A stretch of DNA of 64,000 nt from Patella vulgata (GCF_932274485.2 NC_065881.2:83020702-83084701); one strand, 5' to 3'; positions 22,272-32,646 are shown, counted from the stretch's first letter. Made by a program: numbers and translations. Notes: generated from the letters alone by a model not told the origin.

Positions 22272-23639
22272 ATACGCCCACATTTTTATGTGGACGTATA
22301 TTGTCGTCGCCCCTGTCCGTCCGTCCGGACGTCCACAATTGTTTGTGAACACTCTACAGATCACAATTTTTATCCGATTTCAATGAAATTTGAAATATAG
22401 GTTTATCACCGTAAGATCTCGGCTCCTTTCGATATTGGCATGTATCGGACTGTAACTTCACGGATTATGGCTCTTGATTGTACGAAAAATCACGTTTTTA
22501 GCTTGTGGATCCCATAGAGGTCACAATTTTTCATACGATTTAAAAAAAAACGTTACAATATATTGTAAAAATCGGATCAAAACTGACGGACAAAATGGCC
22601 GCCCCTCTTTCGCAAATTGTGTAAACATCTGGTAAATCAAAGTTGTGGACCCTCTAGGGGCCACAATTTTGATCGGATTTTGATGAAACTTGAAACGCAA
22701 GTTTATAACCAACAGATCTCGATTCCATTCGATATTCGCGCATGTCGAATCGTAACTTAATGGGTTATGGTCTCGGATTGTACGCAAAATCGCGTTTTTA
22801 GCTTGTGGTCCCCCTAGAAGGCACAGTTATTATTCGATTTAAAAAAAAGTTCGAATATATCACCGTTACACCATAATGTTTGTTGAATTCGAATTTCATA
22901 TAAATCAGGCCAAAACTGCTGGACAAAATGGTCGCCCCTTGTTCGCAAATAGTGTAAGCATCTGGTAAATCAAGGTCACAATTTTGATCCGATTTCGATG
23001 AAACTTGAAATAAATGTTTATAACCCAAAGATATTCGTTCCTTTCGATATTCGCGCATATCGGATCGTAACTTCCTGATTATGGTCCTTGATTGAACAAA
23101 AAATCACGTTTTTAGCTTGTGGTCCCTGTAGAGGTCACAATTTTTTTCCGATTTAAAAAAAACCCGTGTGAATATATCACCATTACACACTAAGATCTTG
23201 GTTCCTTAACTTAACTTCCTGGATAATAGCCCCTGATTGTTGGAAAAATCGCATTTTTATCTTGCAGATTCTCTAGAGGTCACAATTTTTTTCCGATTTT
23301 AAAAACCGTTTAAATTCATCACCATTCCACCATAATGAAGGTGAAGGTTGAATTCGTATTTGGGAAAATCGAAATGAAACTGCCCAACAAAATGGGCGCT
23401 CTTTGTACGCAATTTGTGTAGAAGTGTGTAACACGAAGGTTGTGGACCCTCTAGAGGTCACAATTTTTATCCGATTTTGATGAAACTAAAACATATCTTT
23501 ACACCACAAAGATCTCTGTCCCTTTGGATATTTGCACATTCCAGGCCATAACTTTCTGGATTATTGCCCCTGATTGTACAAAAAAATCACGTTTGTTTTC
23601 AGCTTGTTCTCTATCCATATTTGCAAAATGTGGGCGTAT
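22272..23639. mobile_element. TIR element built around a tandem array of about 230-bp units
   Basis: The termini ATACGCCCACATTTT (22272) and AAAATGTGGGCGTAT (23639) are perfect 15-bp inverted repeats. The interior starts with GTCGTCGCCCCTGTCCGTCC and then has roughly six units of 200-240 bp, each marked by CTAGAGGTCACAATTTTTAT, CGATTT(T/C)GATGAAACTTGAA and CGTAACTT..GGATTATGGCC. Minus-strand frames of 60-88 codons (FHQNPIKIV, RGSTT) repeat with the units and are not genes. The superfamily is unknown and no target duplication is clear. Confidence 0.85.
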
Positions 23640-23888
23640 CCTGCCTGGCAGCCGCTAGTTTCATTTGGGTAACCAATGGTGTTCACCCCTTTGTTACTTG
23701 TTTTTTTTCATTCCAGATCAGATTGCTGGCATGGTCAACAAACGATCTTGGATCAGTGTTAATTATTATCACGCACAAACGTCGGATCGCCTGCTTTAGA
23801 CTCAACAACCACGCCTCACTTCACCTCCACCCAAATGATTTGTAGTGTAAACTAAAAAGGCTAACCAGGTAATCTATCTATCTCTGTT

Positions 23889-24150
23889 AAGTTTAAACTG
23901 CATCATAAGGCCCGTCATTGAGTCAGCTGGCGTGGTTTCGATTCCCCGGTAGTACGTGACAAGGAGTAGGGTTGCCTGTCCAACCTCGTGGGTTTTTTCT
24001 GGGTCCTCCGGTTTCCTCCCACTGCTAAAGACCCCTACGCACAAGCGAATTAGTGAAATAAAATTGAACCATATGTAAGTCCCGAAATAACGTAATTGGT
24101 GTCGGATGGACATTAAACAACATCTCTGTCTCTCTCTCTGTCTCTGTCTC
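23889..24150 (+). mobile_element. SINE-beta, head-truncated
   Basis: Starts inside the head (GCATCATAAGGCCCGTCATT). It has box B, the central domain and a long CT/GTCT tail. Confidence 0.9.
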
Positions 24151-24198
24151 GCAAGTCGTCTGAAAGGTAAAGAAGATGTAAGCTTTGTTTTATATTAT

Positions 24199-24322
24199 CA
24201 TCGTTAAATACTCTCCATACACCGGACAGTGCCAAGACCGACAGCTAACGTACATTGTCATCGTTAAATATTCTCCATACACCGGACAGTGCCACCAAGA
24301 CCGACAGCTCATGTACATTGCA
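24199..24322 (+). repeat. two tandem units of about 60 bp
   Basis: CATCGTTAAATACTCTCCAT and ACCGGACAGTGCCA...GACCGACAGCT occur twice in direct order. Confidence 0.9.
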
Positions 24323-24397
24323 CCTAGGAAAGGACCATTATTTAAAAAACACTTGTTCACAATTCCCCAGAGGTTCTGCGGTAAATTCGGGCGCTCA

Positions 24398-24603
24398 TAT
24401 GTTGTTCTTGGTGTTTAACGTCCGCTTCCACCGAAGGTGATATCGCAGACAAGTTGTCTTATTTTCATTTTTATTACCTTAGCGCGCAGGTTGAGAAGGC
24501 GCTCACACCAGAGATCGAAACCACAACCGCAAATCAGAGGTGACCAGCCACCTAGAAGTCGAAGCGCGACACTCTAGACCACTACGCCACTACGCCATCC
24601 CAA
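24398..24603 (-). mobile_element. SINE-gamma, reference copy
   Basis: Third tRNA-derived SINE. On the minus strand it begins GGGATGGCGTAGTGGCGTAG, where TGGCGTAGTGG matches box A. Box B is GTGGTTTCGATCTC near 24500-24513. The 3' end is GATATCACCTTCGGTGGAAG followed by CGGACGTTAAA. The last ten bases are the motif shared with SINE-alpha and SINE-beta. A fragment lies at 34100-34137 and tandem tails at 59458-59645. Confidence 0.82.
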
Positions 24604-24781
24604 CTGTAATTTATTTTGTAGACTGCCGTGATGTAGTTGTACTTATTTAAATTTATAACTGTGAACTCAACAATTTGACAATTTCACAAATGACCTCAAT
24701 TTTAACATATATAGTTAATTACTTCAAAATCGCCTTACTGTTTGACAGGAGATCTTAGGGATTTTTCACACCGATAACAAT
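24604..24781. other. no feature seen
   Basis: AT-rich spacer between a SINE-gamma and a SINE-alpha. Confidence 0.4.
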
Positions 24782-25096
24782 AAATGAAATGAAATGAAAT
24801 GGGTTTAACGTCCTACTGTTCTGCTCTGAACTGGGCTAATGAAGACGGACATACACCATACAGTGTGCTATGAGGGAAATTATGTTTGCCCGGACAGCGG
24901 CACTATGGCCTACCCTTATATCGAATTCCAACTGTCAAGGGATCTTTTACGTGCACGCCAATGTGTACACGGGACCTCGGTTTTTCGTCCCATCCGAACG
25001 ACTAGACTGCTGTTCTTGTCAGGCCCTCCGTCCTGTATCACTGACAAGGGTGAACCACGCCGAAAAATCTGGATGAACTTTCTCGGCCAATGAAGA
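24782..25096 (-). mobile_element. SINE-alpha lacking the tRNA-like head
   Basis: Tail and body are well preserved. It ends at the TCTCGGCCAATG block just before box B. A further alpha scrap (plus strand, TTCACGTAAAAGAGCCCTTGG) lies at 25252-25285. Confidence 0.92.
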
Positions 25097-25387
25097 AAAA
25101 TAAACCGTATATTAGTGGTTTGGATACGGTAAAAACAAATCCACACTCCAAGTTTCATCATCACCGTTGGAAATATTTGAAATAAACATAATTTAAAAAA
25201 AAAAAGAAAGAAATGAAATTCGAATTACCGTTCCTGAAATTTGATTGCTGTTCACGTAAAAGAGCCCTTGGCAGTTGAAATCTTGTGAAAAGTATGGAGA
25301 AACGTCCCCTACCCGGGTGTATTGAGTATTTTCATCTTCATTCCAGTTGATAGACTTTTCAATTCGTTAGACAAGTATTCCGTTACC

Positions 25388-25759
25388 GGGGATCACGTGG
25401 CTAAGTGGGTAAGACCCTCGCTCGCTAGCCAGGAGGTCGGGTGTTCGATCCCTGCATTGGCCGAGAAAGTTCATCCAGATTTTCCGGCGTGGTTCTCCCT
25501 TGTCAGTGATGCAGGACGGAGGGACTGACAAGGAAAGCTGTCTAGTCGTTGGCATGGGACGAAAAACCGAGGTCCCGTGTACACATTGGCGTGCACGTAA
25601 AAGATCCCTTGGCAGTTGGAATTCGATATAAGAGTAGGCCGTAGTGCCGCTGTCCGGGCAAAATTTCCCTCATAGCACACTGTATGGCGTATGCCCGTCT
25701 TCATTAGCCCAGGTTAGGAGCAGAACAGTAGGACGTTAAACTCCATTTCATTTCACTTC
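25388..25759 (+). mobile_element. SINE-alpha, full-length reference copy with target duplication
   Basis: A 372-bp element flanked by ATTCCGTTACC at 25377-25387 and 25760-25770. The head carries box A TGGCTAAGTGG at 25398-25408 and box B GTGTTCGATCC at 25441-25451, spaced as in a tRNA gene, so it can in principle be transcribed by RNA polymerase III. The body runs from GGCCGAGAAAGTTCATCCAG to GTCTTCATTAGCCCAGG. The 3' end is GGACGTTAAACTCCATTTCA followed by ATTTC repeats. Other copies are described relative to this one. Frames of 62-99 codons such as MKTGIRHTVCYEGNFARTAA are its antisense translation. Confidence 0.97.
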
Positions 25760-25844
25760 ATTCCGTTACCACCTATTTGATTTCCAGTTATAAGATACGT
25801 ATATTTATTCAACGACAAAGCTTTATAACATATGTTTAATTAAT

Positions 25845-27300
25845 TACAAATTATTGACGGTGCCTGAAAGATTAATTAATGAACTGGATGTGCCTGTCTT
25901 TAATCATGAAGACACTATTGATCCAGTAACCCAGTGTATCTATAGACAAAAGATCGTAGTTTACAGTGTTAATGGAATCATATTCACGTGAAACTCATTA
26001 AGTCGGATACTAAAATTCATCTGCGACTTTCACGGTTGGCGATTCTCTTTTCTTTTGATCATTTTCCAAGCTTATTCCCGATTAAAAATTACGTCTCTCT
26101 CTCTCTCTCCCTCTCTCTCTCCATAATCGGTTTAGTATTTCTTCTTGTCTTGGCAGTGTGAAATTGATCAGTATTTCATGATGTGTTTACGGTATATCAT
26201 GCATTTGCTATTCACGTGTGACGGATAATGAAACGGTTGACCGATTGTTATTCGGGATTGGGAGAATATAACGTCTATAGAGGACCGCGTTACGTGTCCG
26301 ACCAACAGGTGCTGCCGGCGATCTGTTATATCTAACGTCTAGGCCCGACCAGCAGGTGCTACCGATCTGTAACATCTAACATCTACGCCACGGTTTGCGT
26401 GTCCAGCTGGTGCTACCGATCTGTAACATCTAACGCCTAGGCCCGACCAGCAGGTGCTACCGATCTGTAACATCTAACGGCTAGGCCACGGTTTGCGTAT
26501 CCGATCAGCAGGTGCTACCGATCTGTAACACAATGACATAAACTGAGAAAACACACCACTTTTAGACCAAAACGATATTAAACACGTAAGAATGATGTTT
26601 TAACGATCGCTTAAAACCACCACAGATCTATTCCAAGAATTATATTTCTTGCTTAGGGACCTGGACCATCTACTGGACCATACTAATCAATTGTCAAAAT
26701 TCTGTCATTAATAACATAACCGTGTGTTAGTCCCAGAATGACTTAGTATAGTCTCGACGAGACGTTTAACACTACTTTAGCTATATACAAGCGATTTATT
26801 CCAATTATTCTTTTAACTCACTAATCTTCCTGGTGATATCGCAAACAATTCCAATAAATAAGCGGATTTCTACGATTCCTTCTCGACAATAAATTATTAT
26901 TCACTGTAAATTTAAACTAGTCAGTTATAATTAAGAACAGTTTATAAAACAATAAAAATTTATTTTGGTGTAAAGGACTTCAGCATGTAGGTAATTGCTA
27001 CGCTTGTTTTTCTCTTTATGAATAATTACATTCACAATCAGTGATTTGTCTGCACGCCATGATCTAATTCACATAAATATTCTGTGGTTTTGTTGTATAT
27101 TAAAAACAAACTACTTCCAATCTTCTAACTGGTAACTGATAGCTATTTTTGACAGATGTAGGTCGTGTACTGTCGGACAATTTACATCTCTTATGCAGTG
27201 GTCTCTTTCTGGAAAGCATTGGGGGATTTGAAGTAGTTTTAATCTTGACAAAATGTCAATAGAAATAGAATTAAATTATCTAAACCTTTTAGAGGTTGGT
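25845..27300 (-). repeat. right arm of the long inverted repeat
   Basis: Reverse-complement counterpart of 13555-16235. Colinear blocks include CTGAAAGATTAATTAATGAA (25863), GACAAAAGATCGTAG (25945), GCAGTGTGAAATTG (26153), the 57-bp array, CACATAAATATTCTGTGGTT (27070) and TCTAACTGGTAACTGATAGC (27124). I judge the divergence as substantial, with many small indels, so the duplication is old. A fossil SINE-beta tail at 26715-26780 matches the left arm. Confidence 0.85.
26285..26535 (+). repeat. tandem array of about 57-bp units, right-arm copy
   Basis: Five units share CAGGTGCTACCGATCTGTAA, CATCTAACG and CTAGGCC. Alternate units carry or lack an ACGGTTTGCGT segment, giving a higher-order period of about 100 bp in this arm but not in the left arm. 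Confidence 0.9.
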
Positions 27301-27360
27301 CAGAATTAATGGTTAAATTGAGTTGGATCAATTTGTCTGATACCACTAAACGATTGAAGT

Positions 27361-27645
27361 TGGGATAAACTTTAAACAGTTAACGCTTTCCATTTTGCAC
27401 TGTCAAGCGGACGTCCGTTTGTTATACTGATTGTGGTTTAGTTTTGTCTAAATTAATGGTAACCGACGACAACCCTAGTTAAGATCACACAAAAACAACA
27501 GGCGTATAAACTTTAAACAGTTGACGCTTTCCATTTTGCACTGTCAAGCGGAAGTCCGTTTGTTTACTGATTGTGGTTTCTTTTTGGCTGAATTAATGAT
27601 AACCAACCACAGCCCTTGCTCATTTCACACAAAAACAACACGCGT
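27361..27645 (+). repeat. two tandem units of about 142 bp
   Basis: AACTTTAAACAGTTRACGCT, TTCCATTTTGCACTGTCAAG, GTCCGTTTGTT and CACACAAAAACAACA occur twice in direct order, with about 10% difference by eye. Confidence 0.88.
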
Positions 27646-27879
27646 ATAGATTTCTATGGGACCATCGTGGTTCAGTAACAATGGCGCTAGCTGGTTAACC
27701 AAAGTTTTAGTTCGAATGGGACGAGAAAACGGGTTTCGCTTGTGTGCTGTGGACGTTCAACCCCATTTCAATTTTATTTCTAAGAATTAATATAATGTGG
27801 CTTTGGACGGTGTATAACCTTTATGATGCTATCCTTCGCGTTGAGTTTTTTGAATCAAACATCAAAAACTAAATTTAAT

Positions 27880-28010
27880 GAAAAAACCTATGTCCCGTGT
27901 ACACGTTGACGTGTAGGTAAAGGAACCCGACAGAGATATATTTGCCTCATAATGTAATTCAGTGAGTGACTCGGTTGATGCATAATGTTACTATTATTTC
28001 ATTTCATTTC
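27880..28010 (+). mobile_element. SINE-alpha, diverged
   Basis: Resembles the alpha body (CCTATGTCCCGTGTACACGT, GACGTGTAGGTAAAGG, TGCCTCATAATG), followed by ATTTC repeats. A possible earlier scrap lies at 27712-27780 (AATGGGACGAGAAAACGGG and GTGGACGTTCAACCCCATTT). Confidence 0.6.
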
Positions 28011-28286
28011 CATGATGCATAACAGTAAAACGCTAAACCCATTTTCTTTTCATTTTTAATTGACCCGGCAGGTGTATAACGGTAAAACGCTAAACCCCAA
28101 TTTATTTCTAAATGACCCGGTTGGTGTATAACAGTAAAACGCTAAACCCAATTTCATTTCAATTGAGCCGGTTGGTGTATAACAGTAAAACGCTAAACCC
28201 CATTTCATTTCAATTGACCCGGTTGGTGTATAACAGTAAAACGCTAAACCCCATTTCATTTCAATTGACCCGGTTGGTGCTTAAGA
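28010..28286 (+). repeat. tandem array of SINE-alpha tails, about 51-bp unit
   Basis: Five units contain GGTGTATAACAGTAAAACGC, TAAACCCCATTTCATTTC and AATTGACCCGG. The unit is recognisably the last 50 bp of SINE-alpha (..CAGTCGG..GCAGAACAGTAGGACGTTAAACC). One more unit follows the MITE at 28799-28862. Both strands are open (MKWGLAFYCYTPTGSIE repeated on minus; TRLVYNSKTLNPISFQL on plus) purely because the unit length is a multiple of three. Confidence 0.9.
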
Positions 28287-28799
28287 CAATCTGGTTAAAA
28301 TACAGGGCCCTGTTTCACGAAATTTTAACTAAAGATAAAATCCAAATTTTAGTAGATACTTCAATTTTGATTGGCTAAGCACTAAAATCAGTCTAATAAT
28401 AATTTGGATTTTATCTTAGTTAAAAATTTCGTGAAACAGGCCCCTGATCTATACTTCGTTTCGTTTTTTTTATACTTTCGATGGCCTACACTACATGAAG
28501 ATCTGACCGTTTGTTGCGATAGGAACACGTCAGAGGTCATACGAGCGGCCTTTGACCCTATGACGTCAGACATTTGATTAACCAATCAGCATTGACGTTA
28601 CTAGTGGATTACCCACAGTTCCGTGCAAAACACGCCTAAAGCTCGCCGTAACATACCGTTTCATTGGCTAATACCTCACACCATTCAGAACACGTCATTG
28701 ATAACAACTCTTCCAGATACGAGTGTAGTAGAGACAAGTAAAACAAAATTTTGAACTATAAAAACGAAACGAAATAGGTTCTGTGTTTTAATCAGATTG
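28287..28799. mobile_element. MITE-2 carrying a nested MITE-1
   Basis: The left end CAATCTGGTTAAAATA is interrupted at 28303 by MITE-1 and resumes with ATCTATACTTCGTTTCG at 28447. The right end ATCAGATTG is at 28799. Within it TGACGTCA (28561-28568) and ACCAATCAG (28581-28589) form a CRE plus CCAAT-box pair. It is inserted in the array of SINE-alpha tails, with weakly similar 10-bp flanks (GTGCTTAAGA / GTGTATAACA). Confidence 0.9.
28303..28446. mobile_element. MITE-1, nested in MITE-2
   Basis: A 144-bp near-palindrome. Ends CAGGGCCCTGTTTCACG and CGTGAAACAGGCCCCTG; arms contain TAAGATAAAATCCAAATTTTA-type sequence (20-mer AAGATAAAATCCAAATTTTA). Removing it from 28303-28446 restores MITE-2 except for three bases, so a 3-bp CAG target (or loss of 3 bp) is implied. 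Confidence 0.93.
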
Positions 28800-28857
28800 G
28801 TGTATAACACTAAAACGATAAACCCGATTTCATTTTTAATTGACCCGGTTGGTGCCT

Positions 28858-29150
28858 AACAGTGATTGAGCTTGTTGATAGACTGATCCAGAGACCTCAA
28901 CATTTCCCCTTTAATTTGAACAAACAACAAAACATTGAGAACGAAAAGTAGTAAGTGCAAAAAGTACTAACACGAACCAAGACTTCAGCCTGACCGTTTA
29001 ATATTCATATTAGCAAAGAAATCAAACCTTGTTACGATAGATTGTCTTAGACATTGTAATTACGTGTAATAAACTGTCTGTTTTACAGTAATACAGTTAC
29101 ACAAAAATCAATAGATTAGATAAGAATAGTATAGTATACGATATAATTAT
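28858..29150 (-). repeat. dispersed repeat family I, copy 2
   Basis: Reverse-complement counterpart of 9285-9572. Its first 90 bp (28845-28934) also recur inverted at 30869-30966, around TTCAAATTAAAGGGGAAA and CAGTCTATCAACAAGCTCAA. Confidence 0.7.
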
Positions 29151-29415
29151 GAGAGAGAGAGAGAGAGAGAGAAAGGCGTCCACTTGACACAACCTACACA
29201 AATTAGGTCATTTTATTTCAATACTTCGCTTGCGCATAGGGGTCTTTAGCAGTGGGAGGAAACCGGAAGACCCGGAGAAAACCCACGAGGTTGGACAGAC
29301 GACACCTGTCATGTACAAGCGGGGATTCGAAACCACGCCAGTTGTCACAATGACAGACCTTATGATACAGCGCGCACACGCTAACCATTCGGACTTCCAT
29401 CCCCACCCCCACCAC
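29151..29415 (-). mobile_element. SINE-beta with (GA)n tail
   Basis: A near-complete copy on the minus strand. The (GA)n tract is at 29151-29174. Small deletions lie in the tail (ACCCCATTT lost) and in the GGAGTAGGGTCGCC block. Confidence 0.9.
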
Positions 29416-29475
29416 CCAGAAAAGGATAGACGGCACGATATATTATATAATCTTGGGACAATAGTTATATCTTAA

Positions 29476-30283
29476 AGAATAAATAAAGTTTTATCCATCG
29501 CTCGTTCTACTTCAGCCCGAAACATTGGTGTAATCTTCGATTCTAACATGAATATGGAGTCCCAGATTAACAATGTGTGTAAAGTAGGCTACATTCATTT
29601 GAGAAACATTGCCAAAATAATGAAGTTTATAACAATAGATGCAACAAAAACACTTATACAAGCCCTAGTTATCTCTAGACTAGATAATTTTAATTCATTG
29701 CTGTCAGATGTTCAGAATAAATCTTTGGACAGACTACAAAAATTACAAAATTCAGCTGCGGGTCTCATCTCAGGCTGTTCTAGATATGACTATATAACTC
29801 CATAACTGTTTATAATCTCCATTGGCTCCTATTAACTTATAGAATTGAATACAAAATTCGGCTTTTCACCTACAAGTGTGTATATGACCTTGTGCCATTA
29901 TACCTCTCGCAGCTATTGTGTCTGTACAAGCCATCTCGCCAACTCCGCTCAAGTAACGACAACTTCTTGCTGATAGAAAGAAATGCAAATTAAGTATCGG
30001 TTGGGGAGAAATCCTTTTCAATAAAGGCCCCTAAATTGTGGAACAAATTACCCTTTAGCCTAAGAAACTGTGCATTACTTTCGACTTTTAAAGCAAAACT
30101 CAAGACTTTTTTATTTACCATAGCTTTTTATCCAAATTTTTAACTTAATTGTTTTGATATTTCCATTTTGGTTCAGTAATTCTATATATTCTTATTTTTA
30201 CCTTTGACTATTTACATGTATTTTTATTCTTATGTGTTGTGCTATATAAATACACAATAGTAATAATAATAATAAATTTTTAA
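29476..30283 (+). pseudogene. LINE 3' end (CR1/L2-like reverse transcriptase C-terminus)
   Basis: The conceptual product runs SARNIGVIFDSNMNMESQIN, CKVGYIHLRNIAKI and LDRLQKLQNSAAGLI. It then continues in other frames through YKPSRQLRSSNDNFLLIE and KAPKLWNKLPFSLRNC, ending KAKLKTFLF. This is the typical carboxy end of CR1/L2-group non-LTR retrotransposons, after the palm domain. An in-frame stop at 29803, at least one frameshift after it and another stop near 29993 show it is dead. The 3' end is ATA/AAT trinucleotide repeats at 30256-30277, as expected for this group. The 5' part is absent. Confidence 0.85.
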
Positions 30284-30396
30284 AAGATACCAGAAGGGGG
30301 ACGGGTAGGGTGCGACTAATACGTTTGCTTTAGATCCTACCAGTATACGATACGATATATCAACTCGTGCTGATAATTATATTTCTAAGCGTAAAG

Positions 30397-30663
30397 TCAT
30401 GAAATGGGGTTGAACGTCCTACTTTTCTAATCCATCCGGACTAATGCAGATAAGCCTAGTCGTTCTGGTGGCACAAAACCCGCGGTTCCGTATACACATT
30501 TGCGTGCACTTAAAAGAGGCCTTGACAGTTGGAATTCGAATTATGAGTAGACCATAGCACCACTATTGGGCACAATGTCCCTCATAGGGCACTCCATGGC
30601 GGATGCCCGTCTTCATTAGTCCAGATTATTCAGAAAAATGAAACCCAATTTCCTATCATTTCA
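30397..30663. mobile_element. two SINE-alpha pieces head to head
   Basis: A short minus-strand tail (30397-30455) is joined to a plus-strand body and tail (30457-30663; GTCGTTCTGGTGGCACAAAA through CATTTCA). This is probably a fold-back rearrangement or two insertions. Confidence 0.75.
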
Positions 30664-30829
30664 ACGTGACAAGGAGTAGGGGCGCCTGTCCAACCTCGTG
30701 GGTTTTCTCCGGGTCCTCCGGTTTCCCTCCACTGCTAAAGACCCCTTCGCGCAAGCGAATTATTGAAATAAAATTCAACCATGTGTTAGTCCCGAAATGA
30801 CCTAGTTTGTGTCGAATGGACATTAAACC

Positions 30830-30868
<39 letters not shown>
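30664..30868 (+). mobile_element. SINE-beta, 5'-truncated, with long (TC)n
   Basis: Starts at ACGTGACAAGGAGTAGGGGC and ends in about 20 TC repeats (30834-30868). Confidence 0.93.
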
Positions 30869-30870
<2 letters not shown>

Positions 30871-31060
30871 TTTGTTGTTTGTTCAAATTAAAGGGGAAAG
30901 CTTGAGGTATCTGGACCAGTCTATCAACAAGCTCAATCACTGTTATGATGCACCAACCGGGTCAATTAAAAATGAAACCCCCATCTCTCTCTCTCTCTTC
31001 CCCTCTCTCTCCCTCTCTTCCCCTCTCTCTATCTCTCTCTCTTTCTCCTATCATTTCACT
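30869..31060 (+). repeat. family I fragment plus second CT tract
   Basis: 30869-30966 is the inverse of 28845-28934. It is followed by CT/CCCTCTCT-rich sequence to about 31048. Confidence 0.75.
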
Positions 31061-31504
31061 ATGATCCATGACGCGATTTAAGGATTTGAAGAAATCGTAA
31101 TCCTTTGAATACATGGCTGTTTGTCAACCACACAGATTGAATTATAAAGCTGTGCATGTAGATGAACTATCAGTTGGTTCTCGAGATGAGTATCTGAACG
31201 ACTTGCTATGATGGATGGACGAAGAGAAGAGATTTTATAGCATCGTAAATATTTCAGTATTTAGCCCACGTCTACAAACAGACTGAATCTTGAAAGGGAC
31301 ACAGCCGAGAATACATGTGTGCTGGCAATTTAATTTGACCAACGAATGGATCATCAGAAATATGATGGATGAAAAGAGTAAATAAAGAAAGTCAATAATA
31401 AGTAATATTCACCGATGTGTAAACGATTCGCGTTTATGGAAATTTATTGAAATCCGATGAGGTCTATCAAAGGGAGATATATGTCAGTCTTATAGAAAAC
31501 AATT
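31061..31504. other. no gene seen
   Basis: Unique-looking AT-rich DNA. Confidence 0.45.
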
Positions 31505-31785
31505 ATTACACTGACAAACGGATGATACCACTTCTTGGGGGGGGGGGGTGTCGTTTTCTAGAACTCCTGATACCACTTCTCATTTGAGATGGTAAGTTGC
31601 CTCTTTTATAAGCTCCTGATACCCCTTCTCATTTGAGACGGGTGTGCTGCATCTTTCATGAACACCTGATACAGTTCCCATTTATTTGAGGATATGTTTG
31701 CCTTTTCTAGAACACTAATACCAGTTCTCGTTTATTACAATATGCTATTTCAAGAACACCTGATATCATTTCTAGTTAATTTGGA
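31505..31785 (+). repeat. degenerate tandem array of about 58-bp units
   Basis: About five units with CTCCTGATACCACTTCTCAT, TTGAGA and GAACACCTGATA. The units drift strongly toward 3'. A G-run at 31540-31549 opens the array. Confidence 0.8.
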
Positions 31786-31810
31786 TAATAGATAATGGGA
31801 CCCAGCATAG

Positions 31811-32058
31811 GAATGGAGTGTAACGTCCTACTTTTCTAATGTAATGAAATGAAATGGGGTTTAACGTCCTAATGTTCTGCTCCGAACTAGGCTAATGATG
31901 ACGGGTATACGCCATACAGTGTGCTATGAGGGAATTTTGCCCGGGCAGCGGCACTACGGCCTACTCTTATATCGAATTCCAGCTGCCAATGGATCTTTTA
32001 CGTGCACGACTATGTGTACACGGGACCTCGGTTTTTCGTCCCATCCGAAAGACTAACT
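31811..32058 (-). mobile_element. SINE-alpha with duplicated tail
   Basis: A 30-bp tail copy (31811-31842) precedes a fuller copy (31843-32058) that ends in the middle of the body at ATCCGAAAGACTAAC. The head is absent. Confidence 0.88.
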
Positions 32059-32646
32059 TCTCTAATGAGGACGGGGTGCAGCATATGGACATAACATCCA
32101 GTACATAAATACTACACGGTTTATTAAAACAGAAAGCCAGTGTTATCTGTCTTGGTTATACTCTTGGGATGGAGTCGGTCAGTTATTTGTTCTGACAGGA
32201 AACAGCAAATTGGTTAACCAATTTTAAGGACGTCAATGTCATTCTTAATGTTCATTTATTTCCCCTGTAAGAGTACTCTCCCTTGGGCTCAATCCTTTGT
32301 CGATCAAAAAACGACTTTAGCAAATCAAATTAAACGGCTTCCGATCTTTGACGTATATATTGACACAGTGTACCTCAAATAGACAGCCGCTCAATATATT
32401 TTTATTAATGGAAAGTCATTTAGAAAGAAACGTTTATTGTATTTTTTTATGAATCGGATTAGAGTACCCAACATCATTATCGATTAAATAAATTTTTGTT
32501 TGTCAAAACCTCAAATATTAAGTGTGTCGTACTTTTATACTGGAGGACAGGGTGGATGAGGTATGACAGCCGTAAACAGAAACCATACATAATCCTAATA
32601 AGTGGACTGTACTTTTATGTACAATTCTTTACTTTCTCAATTTTAC
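32059..32646. other. no gene seen
   Basis: AT-rich sequence without recognisable elements. Confidence 0.45.

Noticed and set aside
25398-25451. tRNA gene suggested by box A and box B
   Set aside because: The arms do not fold into a full cloverleaf by eye and the sequence continues into the SINE body. It is the tRNA-derived head of SINE-alpha.
29548-29805. Small independent gene of 85 codons
   Set aside because: The peptide is the carboxy end of a LINE reverse transcriptase and its continuation is readable in other frames downstream, so it is a retrotransposon remnant.
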